Shown here: positions 7,950 to 16,479 of the stretch, in pieces
Layout: every line of letters starts with the position of its first letter
Numbering within the stretch: the stretch's first letter is position 1
DNA from: Haloterrigena sp. H1
Lineage (GTDB): Archaea > Halobacteriota > Halobacteria > Halobacteriales > Natrialbaceae
Assembly: GCF_005938085.1 (NCBI RefSeq)
Contig: NZ_SMZK01000001.1
Coordinates: forward strand, 1,054,001 to 1,118,000
Reading direction: 5' to 3'
Length of the DNA stretch: 64,000 nucleotides
Translations under genes and position numbers: made by a program
Notes under the pieces: model-generated
What the model was told of the DNA's origin: nothing
The model's input: the letters and a program-made list of their open reading frames with translations, nothing else
The model's database searches: none

Positions 7950-8960
7950 ATGGAGCTGACACGACGGACGCTGCTGAAGTCGGGTGCCGGTGCACTCACT
8001 GCGAGCACTGTCGCCGGCTGTCTCGACGACATCAGCGCGGCCGACGCGAATCTCGATGCCGGCTACGCCGCCTTCTTTACCCTGTGGGACTGGGCCGAGC
8101 AGGTCAGCGGCGACGCGATCGACTTCGAGAACCCGGTCGGGACCGGACAGGCCGGCCACGGCTGGTCGCCAAGCGGCGACCTCACCCGGGACATCGCCGA
8201 CGCCGGTGTCTTCGTCTACATCGATACGCCCGCGTTCTCGTGGGCACAGGACGTCGCAGCGACGCTCGAGTCCGACTACGACACCGTCGCCGTAATCGAT
8301 GGGCTCGAGGGTCTCGACGACCAGCTGCTGGGCTGGGGCCACGAGGCCACCGCCGATGGTCACGACCACGAGAGCGAGACCGAACACGGCGACGAGACCC
8401 ACGACGAATCCTCGATCGATCCACACGTCTGGCTCGATCCCGTGCTTGCACAGGAGGTCGTCGACACCATCGCCTCGGGACTGGCCGACGCCGACCCGGA
8501 CAACGCCGAGACCTACGAGGAGAACGCCGCATCGTATACGACCGACCTCGAGTCTATAGACCAGCAGTTCACGGATCTGCTCGAGACGGCAGATCAACAT
8601 GTCGCTGTCTTCGCCGGCCACGACTCGTTTACTTATCTACAGGACCGCTACGGGTTCGATATTCATACGCCGGTCGGCGTCTCCCCGCAGGAAGAGCCGA
8701 GTGCTAACGACATTTCCGAGACGATCGAACTCGTCGATTCGGAGGGCATCGAGACGGTTCTCTACGATCCCTTCGAGGATCCCGACGGCGCATACCCACT
8801 CGTCGAGACGATCCTCGAGGAGAGCGCCGCGACCGATGCGATGCCGATCACACACCTCTCGGGGACGCTCACGAGCTGGCAGGACGAGGGCTGGGGCTAT
8901 GTCGAGCAAATGGAAGAGCTAAACATCCCCGCGTTCAGAGAGGTACTAGACGCACAGTGA
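7950..8960 (+). CDS. znuA: Zinc ABC transporter, substrate-binding lipoprotein (ZnuA-like)
   Basis: A 336-residue cluster A-I (ZnuA/TroA-type) metal-binding protein. RR at residues 5-6 and the lipobox cysteine C24 (TVAGC) mark a Tat lipoprotein held on the outer membrane face. A His/Asp/Glu-rich loop spans about residues 130-150, just before DPHVWLDP with H159; such loops are typical of zinc rather than manganese binders. A later segment containing FAGHDSF supplies another conserved His ligand. The TGA stop overlaps the GTG start of the ATPase gene by 4 bases, showing an operon. The promoter carries a palindrome next to the TATA element, consistent with zinc-dependent repression. Confidence 0.9.
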   Translation: MELTRRTLLKSGAGALTASTVAGCLDDISAADANLDAGYAAFFTLWDWAEQVSGDAIDFENPVGTGQAGHGWSPSGDLTRDIADAGVFVYIDTPAFSWAQDVAATLESDYDTVAVIDGLEGLDDQLLGWGHEATADGHDHESETEHGDETHDESSIDPHVWLDPVLAQEVVDTIASGLADADPDNAETYEENAASYTTDLESIDQQFTDLLETADQHVAVFAGHDSFTYLQDRYGFDIHTPVGVSPQEEPSANDISETIELVDSEGIETVLYDPFEDPDGAYPLVETILEESAATDAMPITHLSGTLTSWQDEGWGYVEQMEELNIPAFREVLDAQ

Positions 8961-9694
8961 CCGTCGTCGCGCTCGAGAACGTGACGTTTGCCTACGGCGA
9001 ACAGCCTGCGGTCAAGGACGTCACGCTGCGGGTCGATGAGGGGGACTTTCTGGGCCTGATCGGCCCCAACGGCTCGGGCAAGACTACGCTGTTGCACCTC
9101 ATGCTCGGATTGCGCACGCCCGACAGCGGCACGATCGAACTGTTCGGTGAACCCGTCTCGGCGTTCGACGACGGCGAGCGCATCGGCTACGTCTCCCAGC
9201 AGGCCACCAGTGGCGGCGGTTCGATGCCGGTCACTGTCCGCGAAGCGGTGACGATGGGTCGGTTCGCCCACGCGGGCCACGGCCGGCTGACCGCCGACGA
9301 TCGTGCGATCGTCGACGACGCACTCGAAACCGTCGACATTACCGACCTCGCGGATCGGCAGGTCAACCAGCTTTCCGGGGGCCAGCGCCAGCGGGCCTAC
9401 ATCGCCCGCGCGCTGGCTTCCGAGGCCGACCTGCTGGCACTCGACGAGCCGACCGTCGGCGTCGACGCCGAATCTCGAGACGCGTTCTACCAGTTGCTCG
9501 AGTCGCTCAACGACGACGGGATCACGATCATCCTGATCGAACACGACATCGGCGTCGTCACGGATCGGGCGAACCGAATCGCCTGTATCAACACGGAGCT
9601 GTACCACCACGGCGATACCGAATCGTTCGTCGAAAGCGATGCCCTGACCGAGGCCTACGGCGCGACGGGCCAGGTTGTCCATCACCACCACTGA
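8957..9694 (+). CDS. znuC: Zinc ABC transporter, ATP-binding protein (ZnuC-like)
   Basis: A 245-residue ABC ATPase with Walker A GPNGSGKT, a Q-loop (YVSQQ), the signature LSGGQRQR, Walker B LLALDEP and the switch His in IEHD. It energises uptake with the ZnuA- and ZnuB-like partners on either side. The start is GTG at 8957, inside the GTGA overlap with znuA, which suggests translational coupling. The protein ends in a short histidine tail (VVHHHH), a natural metal-binding feature in zinc transport ATPases. Confidence 0.92.
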   Translation: MTVVALENVTFAYGEQPAVKDVTLRVDEGDFLGLIGPNGSGKTTLLHLMLGLRTPDSGTIELFGEPVSAFDDGERIGYVSQQATSGGGSMPVTVREAVTMGRFAHAGHGRLTADDRAIVDDALETVDITDLADRQVNQLSGGQRQRAYIARALASEADLLALDEPTVGVDAESRDAFYQLLESLNDDGITIILIEHDIGVVTDRANRIACINTELYHHGDTESFVESDALTEAYGATGQVVHHHH

Positions 9695-9698
9695 ACCG

Positions 9699-10718
9699 AT
9701 GACGCAGCGACGTTCCTTCCGGCGACGGCTCGAGCACGTCGGGATCGCCGTGACTGCCGTTCTCGCAGTGGCGATGGTCGTGCTGCTGGCGATCGACGCG
9801 TTGCGCCAAGTCACGATCGTCGGAACGTTGTACGAACAGCTCCGGATCGCGGGCTGGTGGGCCGATCACTACCTCGGGACGAACGTCTTCTATCATCCGT
9901 TCATGTGGCGCTCGATCGCGACGGGGATCCTGATCGGCGTCGTCGCGCCGCTGGTCGGTACCTACCTCGTCCACCGCGAGATGGCCCTGATCGGCGAGAC
10001 GTTGGCGCATACGGCCTTCGCCGGCGTCGCGGTCGGCCTGCTGGTGAGTTCGATCACCGGCTGGGACGGCTCACTAATGGTCGTCGCGCTCGTCGTCGGG
10101 GTGCTGGGCGCACTCGCGGTCCAGTGGCTCGCCGAGCGAACCGACACCTACGGCGACGTGCCGATCGCGATCATGCTGACCGGGAGCTTCGCCGTCGGCA
10201 CGCTGATCATCAGCTACGGCCGCGGGATGACCGGCATCAACGTCCAGGACTTTATCTTTGGCAGCATCTCGGTCGTTACCCCCTCGGGTGCGCGGCTGAT
10301 GGCCGTCATCAGCGTGGTCGTCGTCGCCGTCACCGTCGCGACCTACAAGCAACTGCTCTTTATCACGTTCGACGAGCAGGCCGCCCGCGTCGCACGGCTC
10401 AACGTCACGTGGTACAACACCCTGCTGATCGTGATGACGGCCGTCGTCGTCGTCGGCGCGATGCAGATCCTCGGCGTCATCCTCGTCGCCGCGATGCTGG
10501 TCGTCCCCGTCGCCGCTGCGACCCAGCTCGCACAGAGCTTCCGGGAGACGATCTACCTCTCGATCCTCTTCGGCCAGGTGGCCGTCATCGGCGGGTTCGT
10601 CCTCTCGATCTCACAGAGCCTGCCCACCGGTGGCTCGATCGTCGTCGTCGCTATCGCCTGCTACCTGCTCGCGGTGTTCGCCTCGAGCCGGTCGTCACCG
10701 GCGATCTCGATGCACTGA
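9699..10718 (+). CDS. znuB: Zinc ABC transporter, permease (ZnuB-like)
   Basis: A permease of about 339 residues of the ABC-3 family with eight or nine hydrophobic segments. Conserved family features include the long first cytoplasmic/TM boundary (FMWRSIATGILIG) and the EMALIGETLAH motif, followed later by QILGVILVAAMLVVP. The ATG at 9699 was preferred over an upstream TTG at 9675 that would overlap znuC by 20 bases; with the ATG the gap is 4 bases. It forms the membrane channel of the zinc uptake system and completes a compact three-gene operon. Confidence 0.9.
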   Translation: MTQRRSFRRRLEHVGIAVTAVLAVAMVVLLAIDALRQVTIVGTLYEQLRIAGWWADHYLGTNVFYHPFMWRSIATGILIGVVAPLVGTYLVHREMALIGETLAHTAFAGVAVGLLVSSITGWDGSLMVVALVVGVLGALAVQWLAERTDTYGDVPIAIMLTGSFAVGTLIISYGRGMTGINVQDFIFGSISVVTPSGARLMAVISVVVVAVTVATYKQLLFITFDEQAARVARLNVTWYNTLLIVMTAVVVVGAMQILGVILVAAMLVVPVAAATQLAQSFRETIYLSILFGQVAVIGGFVLSISQSLPTGGSIVVVAIACYLLAVFASSRSSPAISMH

Positions 10719-10784
10719 CCGCTCGCTCTCCGATGGGCGGAACACGCCATACGCTTAACACACTGCCTGGCGAACGCTCGAGCG

Positions 10785-12896
10785 ATGGGACGGTTATCCG
10801 CACTCTTCGATCCCGAGACCGTCGCCGTGGTCGGCGCGACCGACCGCGAGGGCGCGGTCGGACGGGCGATCCTCGAGAACCTGCGTGATGGGTTCGACGG
10901 CGAGGTCGTCCCGATCAACCCCTCGCGCGAGGCGGTCCTCGGGCTCGAGTGTTATCCGGACGCGAAGAGCGCACCGCCGATCGAGCTGGCGGTGGTCGTC
11001 GTACCGCCCGACATCGTCATCGAATCGATTCAGGAGCTCGCCGAGACAGGCACCGAGAATATCGTCGTCATCACCGCCGGGTTCGCCGAAACGGGCAGCG
11101 AGGGCGCGAAACGCGAACGGCGACTGCGCGAACTCGCCGCCGAACACGACCTCAACGTCGTCGGCCCCAACAGTCTCGGGATCATGGCGACGCCGAACGG
11201 GATGAACGCCTCCTTTGCCCCGCAAACCCCGCTCGAGGGGTCGATCTCCTTTCTGAGCCAGTCGGGAGCGTTCATCACCGCCGTCCTCGACTGGGCGACC
11301 GACGAGGGAATCGGCTTTCAGGACGTCGTCTCGCTTGGCAACAAAGCCGTCCTCGACGAGACCGACTTCATCCGCGAGTGGGACGACGATCCGGCAACTG
11401 ACGTCGTCATCGGCTATCTCGAGGACATCGACGACGGGCAGACGTTCCTCGAGACTGCTCGCGAGGTGACCGACGAGACACCGATCGTCCTCGTCAAATC
11501 CGGTCGGACGGACGCCGGCGCGAAGGCGGCCTCTTCGCACACCGGTGCGATCGCCGGCAGCGAACGGGCCTACGAGGCCGGCCTCGAGCAGGCCGGCGTC
11601 CTGCGAGCCCACTCGGTCCAAGAGCTGTTCGACTACGCGCGGGCGCTCGCGGGGCTGCCCGAACCCGACACTGACGGCGTCGCCGTCGTGACGAACGCGG
11701 GCGGGCCTGGCGTGTTGACGACCGATGCGGTCGGTGACTCGACGCTCGAGATCGCCGACTTTACCGACGAGACGATCACGGCGCTGGCCGAGGCGATGCC
11801 CGACGAGGCCAACGTCTACAACCCGATCGACGCGATCGGCGATGCTGACGTCGATCGCTTCGGCGAAGCCCTCGAGATCGCACTCGAAGACCCCAACGTC
11901 GGCAGCGCGGTCGTCGTCGCCGCGCCGACGGCAGTCCTCTCGTACGACGGCCTCGCCGACAGGATTATCGAGAGCCGCGAGGCACACGACACGCCGGTCG
12001 TGGCCTGCCTGATGGGCGGGAAACGAGCCCGCGAGGCCGAGGAGCAGCTGCGCGAGGCGGGGGTTCCGAACTACTTCGATCCCTCGCGGGCGGTGTCGGG
12101 ACTCGACGCGCTCGCTCGGTTCCGCGATATTCACGAGCAATCGACCGACGAACCAGAGACGTTCGACGTGGACCGAGCGCGTGCCCGTGAAATACTGGCA
12201 CGTGCCGAGCGTCGTGCCAACAACCGACTCGGCGTCGAGTCGATGGATCTACTCGAGGCCTACGGCGTTCCGACGCCGGCCGGCGAAATCGTCGACGATC
12301 CCGAGCGCGCCCGTGAGGTGGCCGACTCGATCGACGGGGACGTCGTCATGAAGATCGTCAGCCCCGAGATCTCGCATAAATCCGATATCGGCGGCGTCAA
12401 AGTCGGCGTCGCAACCGACGACGTCTATGATGCCTACGAAGACATCGTCGCGCGGGCGCGCAACTACCAGCCCGACGCGACGATCGTCGGCGTACAGATC
12501 CAGGAGCAGGTCGATCTCGAGGCCGCGACCGAGACGATCGTCGGGATGAACCGCGATCCGCAGTTCGGCCCGCTGTTGTTGTTCGGCCTCGGCGGCATCT
12601 TCGTCGAAATCTTGGAGGACACGTCGGTTCGTATCGCACCGATCGGCGAGCGCGAGGCCCGCGAAATGGTCGACGAGATCCAGGCCGCGCCGCTGTTGCG
12701 CGGCGCTCGCGGCCGCGAGCCCGCGGACGTCGAGGGCGTCGTCGAGACGATCCAGCGACTTTCACAACTCGTGACTGACTTCCCGTCGATCCTCGAGCTC
12801 GACATCAACCCGCTCGTGGCGGGGCCCGACGGCGTCCAAGCGATCGATCTCCGACTGACCGTCGACACCGACGAACTCGACACGGAGGAACCATGA
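10785..12896 (+). CDS. acd: Acetyl-CoA synthetase (ADP-forming), fused alpha-beta
   Basis: A 703-residue fusion of both halves of ADP-forming acyl-CoA synthetase. The alpha part (residues 1 to about 450) has the CoA-binding GATDREGAVGRA motif and the phospho-carrying histidine H252 in SSHTGAIAG; the beta part is an ATP-grasp domain (GDVVMKIVSPEISHKSDIGG, and LLLFGLGG). The enzyme interconverts acetyl-CoA, ADP and phosphate with acetate, ATP and CoA, giving substrate-level ATP in archaea. Related substrates such as propionyl- or aryl-acyl-CoA are possible. The stop overlaps the next start by 4 bases, so the downstream gene is translationally linked. Confidence 0.92.
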   Translation: MGRLSALFDPETVAVVGATDREGAVGRAILENLRDGFDGEVVPINPSREAVLGLECYPDAKSAPPIELAVVVVPPDIVIESIQELAETGTENIVVITAGFAETGSEGAKRERRLRELAAEHDLNVVGPNSLGIMATPNGMNASFAPQTPLEGSISFLSQSGAFITAVLDWATDEGIGFQDVVSLGNKAVLDETDFIREWDDDPATDVVIGYLEDIDDGQTFLETAREVTDETPIVLVKSGRTDAGAKAASSHTGAIAGSERAYEAGLEQAGVLRAHSVQELFDYARALAGLPEPDTDGVAVVTNAGGPGVLTTDAVGDSTLEIADFTDETITALAEAMPDEANVYNPIDAIGDADVDRFGEALEIALEDPNVGSAVVVAAPTAVLSYDGLADRIIESREAHDTPVVACLMGGKRAREAEEQLREAGVPNYFDPSRAVSGLDALARFRDIHEQSTDEPETFDVDRARAREILARAERRANNRLGVESMDLLEAYGVPTPAGEIVDDPERAREVADSIDGDVVMKIVSPEISHKSDIGGVKVGVATDDVYDAYEDIVARARNYQPDATIVGVQIQEQVDLEAATETIVGMNRDPQFGPLLLFGLGGIFVEILEDTSVRIAPIGEREAREMVDEIQAAPLLRGARGREPADVEGVVETIQRLSQLVTDFPSILELDINPLVAGPDGVQAIDLRLTVDTDELDTEEP
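12884..12890 (+). promoter_or_regulatory. Strong Shine-Dalgarno inside the end of acd
   Basis: GGAGGAA ends two bases before the ATG at 12893. It lies within the last codons of the acetyl-CoA synthetase gene and fixes the start of the overlapping Pta-like gene. Many haloarchaeal genes are leaderless, so a strong internal site supports operonic translation here. Confidence 0.75.
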
Positions 12897-14032
12897 CCGA
12901 CATCGATTCAGAACCCGAATCCACGGCGGCCGACAGTGACACAGACACGACGACCACCGAAAACGAAACCGGCGACACCGACACGCTCCTCGTCAGCTCG
13001 CTCGCGGAGAGCACCGGGAAGACGGCAATCACGCTGGCGCTCGCCCGCCTCGCACAAAGCGCAGGCGACAGCGTCGGCTACATGAAACCCAAAGGCACCC
13101 GGCTTCAGAGCAACGTCGGCAAGACCTTAGACGAGGACCCGCTGCTCGCGCGCGACCTGCTCGAGTTAGAGGCGGAGATCCACGATCTCGAGCCGGTCGT
13201 CTACTCGCCGACGTTCATCGAGCAGGTGATTCGCGGCCGCGAGACGCCCGACGAACTCCGCGAGCGCGTTCAGGACGCGTTTGGGACACTCGCGGCGGAC
13301 CACGACCGGATGTTCGTCGAGGGTGGCGGTCGGTACGACATCGGCCAGATCGTCGATCTCACCGATGCCGACATCGCGGCCCTGTTCGACGCTCGTGTCC
13401 TGCTGGTCGCCTCGTACGAAATCCCGGCGGACATCGACGACGTGCTCGCCGCGGCCGATCAGTTCGGCGACCGGCTCGCCGGTGTCGTCTTCAACGACGT
13501 CCCCGATGCGGCCTACGATCAACTCGAGACCGACGTGGTGCCGTTTCTCGAGGGGCAGGGGATTCCGGTCCACGGCGTCCTCCCGAGCGAACGGGAACTC
13601 TCGGGTGTTACGGTCGCCGACCTCGCCGACGAACTCGGCGCGACGATGCTCGTCGACGAGGGACAGGACGCCTACGTCGAGCGGTTTTCAGTCGGAGCGA
13701 TGGGTGCCGACAGCGCCCTGCGACGCTTCCGCCGAACGAAAGACGCGGCCGTCATCACCGGCGGTGACCGAGCCGAAATCCATACCGCCGCGCTCGAGGC
13801 ATCCGGCGTCCGCTGTCTCATTCTGACCGGTGGCCACCGCCCGTCGGGAACGATCCTCGGGCAGGCAAGCGAGAAAGGCGTCCCGATCCTCTCCGTGCAG
13901 ACGGACACGCTCGCAACCGTCGAGCGCGCAGAAGACGTGATCCGAAGCGGTCGGACGCGCGACGCGGAGACGGTCGACCGGATGAAGCAGCTCCTGTCCG
14001 ATCACGCAGCCGTCGACTCGATTCTGGACTAA
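12893..14032 (+). CDS. Pta-like regulatory-domain protein (BioD-like P-loop plus DRTGG)
   Basis: A 379-residue protein corresponding to only the N-terminal, regulatory part of long phosphotransacetylases. After an acidic lead of about 35 residues comes a BioD-like P-loop (SLAESTGKTA) with the YMKPKGTR motif and a further GGGRYD element. A C-terminal DRTGG-type domain follows (about residues 230-350, VITGGDRAEIH, ILTGG). There is no phosphotransacetylase catalytic domain. It overlaps acd by 4 bases and has a strong Shine-Dalgarno sequence, so it may sense nucleotide or acyl-CoA state and regulate the synthetase; that role is inferred. The family is common next to acd in haloarchaea. Confidence 0.85.
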   Translation: MTDIDSEPESTAADSDTDTTTTENETGDTDTLLVSSLAESTGKTAITLALARLAQSAGDSVGYMKPKGTRLQSNVGKTLDEDPLLARDLLELEAEIHDLEPVVYSPTFIEQVIRGRETPDELRERVQDAFGTLAADHDRMFVEGGGRYDIGQIVDLTDADIAALFDARVLLVASYEIPADIDDVLAAADQFGDRLAGVVFNDVPDAAYDQLETDVVPFLEGQGIPVHGVLPSERELSGVTVADLADELGATMLVDEGQDAYVERFSVGAMGADSALRRFRRTKDAAVITGGDRAEIHTAALEASGVRCLILTGGHRPSGTILGQASEKGVPILSVQTDTLATVERAEDVIRSGRTRDAETVDRMKQLLSDHAAVDSILD

Positions 14033-14230
14033 ACCCGTCAGACACACCGTTGTCGCGGTTTGGCTGGTCTCCGCCTCTGGAAGCCGACACGGGTTACATC
14101 GATCGCGTTGCAGCGCTCGCCGCCACAACGACGACTGTCCGTGTGCGACGGGGCCTCATCGACTAGTGTCCAACAGTCCGACTGTCACGTCTAACCAAAA
14201 GTTAAGAGTCCACCACGCATGATTCCTGGC

Positions 14231-14524
14231 ATGGACGACACACCCCAAGAGATCACCTCTCTCGTCGGCCGCGAGGTCTACTCGAACAACGGCGTCTTCG
14301 TCGGCGAGGTCGAGGATCTCAGACTGAACATCGACGGCGAGGTCGTCTCCGGACTCGCACTCGCAAACTTGAACAGCGAACTGTTCGCCGAAGAAGCTCG
14401 CAGCGGGCAGGGCATCATCGTCCCCTACCGCTGGGTCCGCTCTGTCGGCGACATCATCCTGATCAACGACGTCGTCGAGCGCGTCCGCGACCCCGACGAG
14501 GAAGAAGACGAACTCGTCGTTTAG
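14231..14524 (+). CDS. PRC-barrel domain protein
   Basis: A protein of about 97 residues comprising a single PRC-barrel: a conserved ITSLVGREVYS followed by G.FVGEVEDL, then an IIVPYRWVRSVGDIIL strand pair, and an acidic tail (DPDEEEDELVV). PRC-barrels act in RNA metabolism (RimM-like) or as photosynthetic and cell-division adaptors; the small archaeal versions, including CdpB-type proteins, act at the division site. Which role applies cannot be settled here. An ATG 12 bases upstream (14219) is also possible; 14231 was favoured because a TATA-like stretch about 14195-14207 would place transcription start next to it. A second PRC-barrel gene lies at 20871. Confidence 0.85.
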   Translation: MDDTPQEITSLVGREVYSNNGVFVGEVEDLRLNIDGEVVSGLALANLNSELFAEEARSGQGIIVPYRWVRSVGDIILINDVVERVRDPDEEEDELVV

Positions 14525-14603
14525 ACCCGTTCGCGCGACGACGACCGAGCCAGCCCGACAGCCGCCCGCGAGGTCGAGCCAGCGGATTCGGCGTAGAACG
14601 CCG

Positions 14604-16061
14604 CTAGCTGCCGTTCGACCCTTCGCTACTTCCCTCGACGCCCATCGCGTCGAACAGCGTCCGTTTGACCGCCTCTTCGGTCAACTCGAGTAACGTATCC
14701 CGCGTGCCATCCGAAATTTCGATGCCGGTGAAAATGCCCAGCGGGATCTCCGCGCTGGCCTGTGTGGAGTGGCCGGCCGTCTCGCCGATCTCACCGTAGG
14801 CATCGTCTAACACCTTGCCGATGTTGATACGGATGTCCTTCGAGCGACCGGCGAGGAAGATCGTCTCGTCGGCGATGCCGAAGACCGCCGTCGTGGTCAC
14901 GCCCTCGAGATTCAGCAGATGGCTGGCGGCTTGGGTCAGCGCCTCGCGATCGCGGACGATGCCGGCGTTGGAGATGAGATGGCTGCCCTGCACGTCGCGG
15001 TTCGTGATCGCCTCCGCGAGCACGTCCAGTGTCTCGGGGGACATCGACGGCGATTCGACCTGCTCTAAGGTGTCGTGGTTCGCGAACGGATAGAGGTAAG
15101 CCGCGGCGGTCAGATCGGCGGGGGTCGTGTCGCGTTTGAAATCCAGGGTCTCCGCGCGGATGCCGTAGAGCAAGGCCGTTGCGACCTCCTCGGAGACGTT
15201 CATGTCGAACTCCTGGATGTACTTCGTCATGATCGTCGACGTCGAGGACATGTTCGGCCGGATGTCGACGAACTCGGGCTCGACGCCCTCCTCGGTCTCC
15301 GCCTCGTGGTGATCGATGACGATGTCGACGGGGAGTTGCATCTCGCCTGCGGTCCCGTGATCGACCAAGGCGACGGTGTCGTAGATCGAGTGGTCCTCGA
15401 TCTCGTCCCACTGGACGAGGTCGATCCCCAGCAGATTGACGAACGCGCGGTTCTCCTGATGGCCGACGTCACCCAGATAGATGATATCGGAGTCGATCCC
15501 CAGATGATCGGCGATCGCCTGCAACGCCGCCGCGCTGGCGATCGAATCCGGGTCGGGACTGTCCTGGGTGACGATCGCCAGTCGCGTCCCGGTTTCCTCG
15601 ACGATCCCAGCGAGTTGGCCCGCGTTGTACTCGAGTTCGCCGGACTCGAGGGCTCGCAACGCGGACTCGGCGATGACCGAGGAGGGGTTGATGACGATAT
15701 CGGCGCCGAGTTCGGAAAGTTCGTCCCCCGAGACGGGATCACTCGCGCGGGCGACGACGAACGGGTCGTCGTCGGCGGTGCGGATATGCTTGAGGGCGTG
15801 CTTGTTCGATTCGACGTCCGACGCGAGGATCAGGACGACGTCCCGGTCGGCGACCAGGTCGGCGATCTCCTCGTCGCGGATGTCGGCCGCACGGGCATCC
15901 AGGTCCTGATCGCGGAGCGATTCGACGCGGCTCTCGTCGCGATCGACGATGAAGACGTCTTTGCCCTGTTCGACGAGTTCCTCCGCGACGGCGTATCCCA
16001 CGCTGCCACAGCCCAAGATGGCGTAATCAGAAATCGACGAAATCGTAACCCCCGTGCTCAT
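14604..16061 (-). CDS. RCK/TrkA-N plus DHH-DHHA1 phosphoesterase fusion
   Basis: A 485-residue protein joining a nucleotide-binding RCK domain (residues 1 to about 125, GCGSVGYAVAEEL with an acidic VDRD strand end) to a DHH phosphoesterase. The latter has the DSPDPDS motif, the LVDHG motif and IDHHEAE, all metal ligands, followed by a DHHA1 substrate-binding region with R(S)KDIRINIG and AGHSTQASAEI. DHH-DHHA1 enzymes hydrolyse short oligonucleotides or cyclic di-AMP; RCK domains bind NAD(H) or c-di-AMP and gate ion transport. A link between K+ homeostasis and cyclic dinucleotide turnover is plausible but inferred. The ATG at 16059-16061 was preferred over one 21 bases upstream. Confidence 0.88.
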   Translation of the reverse strand: MSTGVTISSISDYAILGCGSVGYAVAEELVEQGKDVFIVDRDESRVESLRDQDLDARAADIRDEEIADLVADRDVVLILASDVESNKHALKHIRTADDDPFVVARASDPVSGDELSELGADIVINPSSVIAESALRALESGELEYNAGQLAGIVEETGTRLAIVTQDSPDPDSIASAAALQAIADHLGIDSDIIYLGDVGHQENRAFVNLLGIDLVQWDEIEDHSIYDTVALVDHGTAGEMQLPVDIVIDHHEAETEEGVEPEFVDIRPNMSSTSTIMTKYIQEFDMNVSEEVATALLYGIRAETLDFKRDTTPADLTAAAYLYPFANHDTLEQVESPSMSPETLDVLAEAITNRDVQGSHLISNAGIVRDREALTQAASHLLNLEGVTTTAVFGIADETIFLAGRSKDIRINIGKVLDDAYGEIGETAGHSTQASAEIPLGIFTGIEISDGTRDTLLELTEEAVKRTLFDAMGVEGSSEGSNGS

Positions 16062-16218
16062 TGCCCGTGTGGTCGGACCCACCGCACTTAACGTTCCCGA
16101 AGCGTGGCATAAACTGACGTTTCGCGTCGGTGGCGAGCCAGCAATCGCGCGTGGATGGCTGTCACAGCGCCTGCCAAGGGAAACGTATTTGAACGACCGA
16201 GAGAAAGTCGGAGATACA

Positions 16219-16292
16219 GGGCCGGTAGCTCAGTCCGGCAGAGCGTCTGACTCTTAATCAGACGGTCGCGTGTTCAAATCGCGCCCGGCCCG
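16219..16292 (+). tRNA. tRNA-Lys (anticodon CTT)
   Basis: A complete cloverleaf: acceptor GGGCCGG/CCGGCCC, D-arm GCTC/GAGC, anticodon stem TCTGA/TCAGA with loop CTCTTAA (anticodon CTT, reading AAG), T-arm GCGTG/CGCGC with TTCAAAT loop, discriminator G. Canonical U8, A14, GG18-19 and A21 are present and there is no intron. Its last 21 acceptor/T-arm bases are duplicated at 17590-17610, marking it as the integration site of the island that follows. Confidence 0.97.
16271..16291 (+). repeat. attL-like copy of the tRNA-Lys 3' end
   Basis: The 21 bases covering the T-arm and acceptor 3' strand of tRNA-Lys; matches 17590-17610 at 20 of 21 positions. Confidence 0.85.
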
Positions 16293-16375
16293 CTTCTCCG
16301 CAGCGCGTTTTTGATTTCCGGGACAGCGTGTTGTTTCTGGATTGATATTTAAGTCGAGCGTCGCGCGCTTCACTT

Positions 16376-16474
16376 ATGGGTACGGTCGGCATCAGGCTGA
16401 CCAGTACAATCCTGACAAGGATATCGAGGACTAATCCGGGGTCACTGGGTTTATTCAGGGTCAGAAACAGGTAG
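16376..16474 (+). CDS. Possible 32-codon leader ORF of the island gene
   Basis: The ATG at 16376 opens a 32-codon frame that ends in TAG at 16472-16474. That stop overlaps a GTG at 16474-16476 in the frame of the large island gene (TAGTG). A TATA-like GATATTTAAG lies at about 16344-16353, 25-30 bases upstream, so the ATG is near the predicted transcript start. The encoded peptide is basic and hydroxyl-rich (several R, T, S), unlike the acidic norm here. It may be a translational leader, or simply 5' untranslated sequence. Confidence 0.3.
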   Translation: MGTVGIRLTSTILTRISRTNPGSLGLFRVRNR

Positions 16475-16479
16475 TGGCT

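Noticed and set aside
10794..12140. 448-residue frame opposite acd
   Set aside because: An antisense shadow of the fused synthetase; composition is basic and repetitive in RD/GR pairs.
15075..16091. 338-residue frame opposite the RCK-DHH fusion
   Set aside because: A shadow frame: rich in GDDR and LRV strings with no motif, covering conserved DHH motifs on the true strand.
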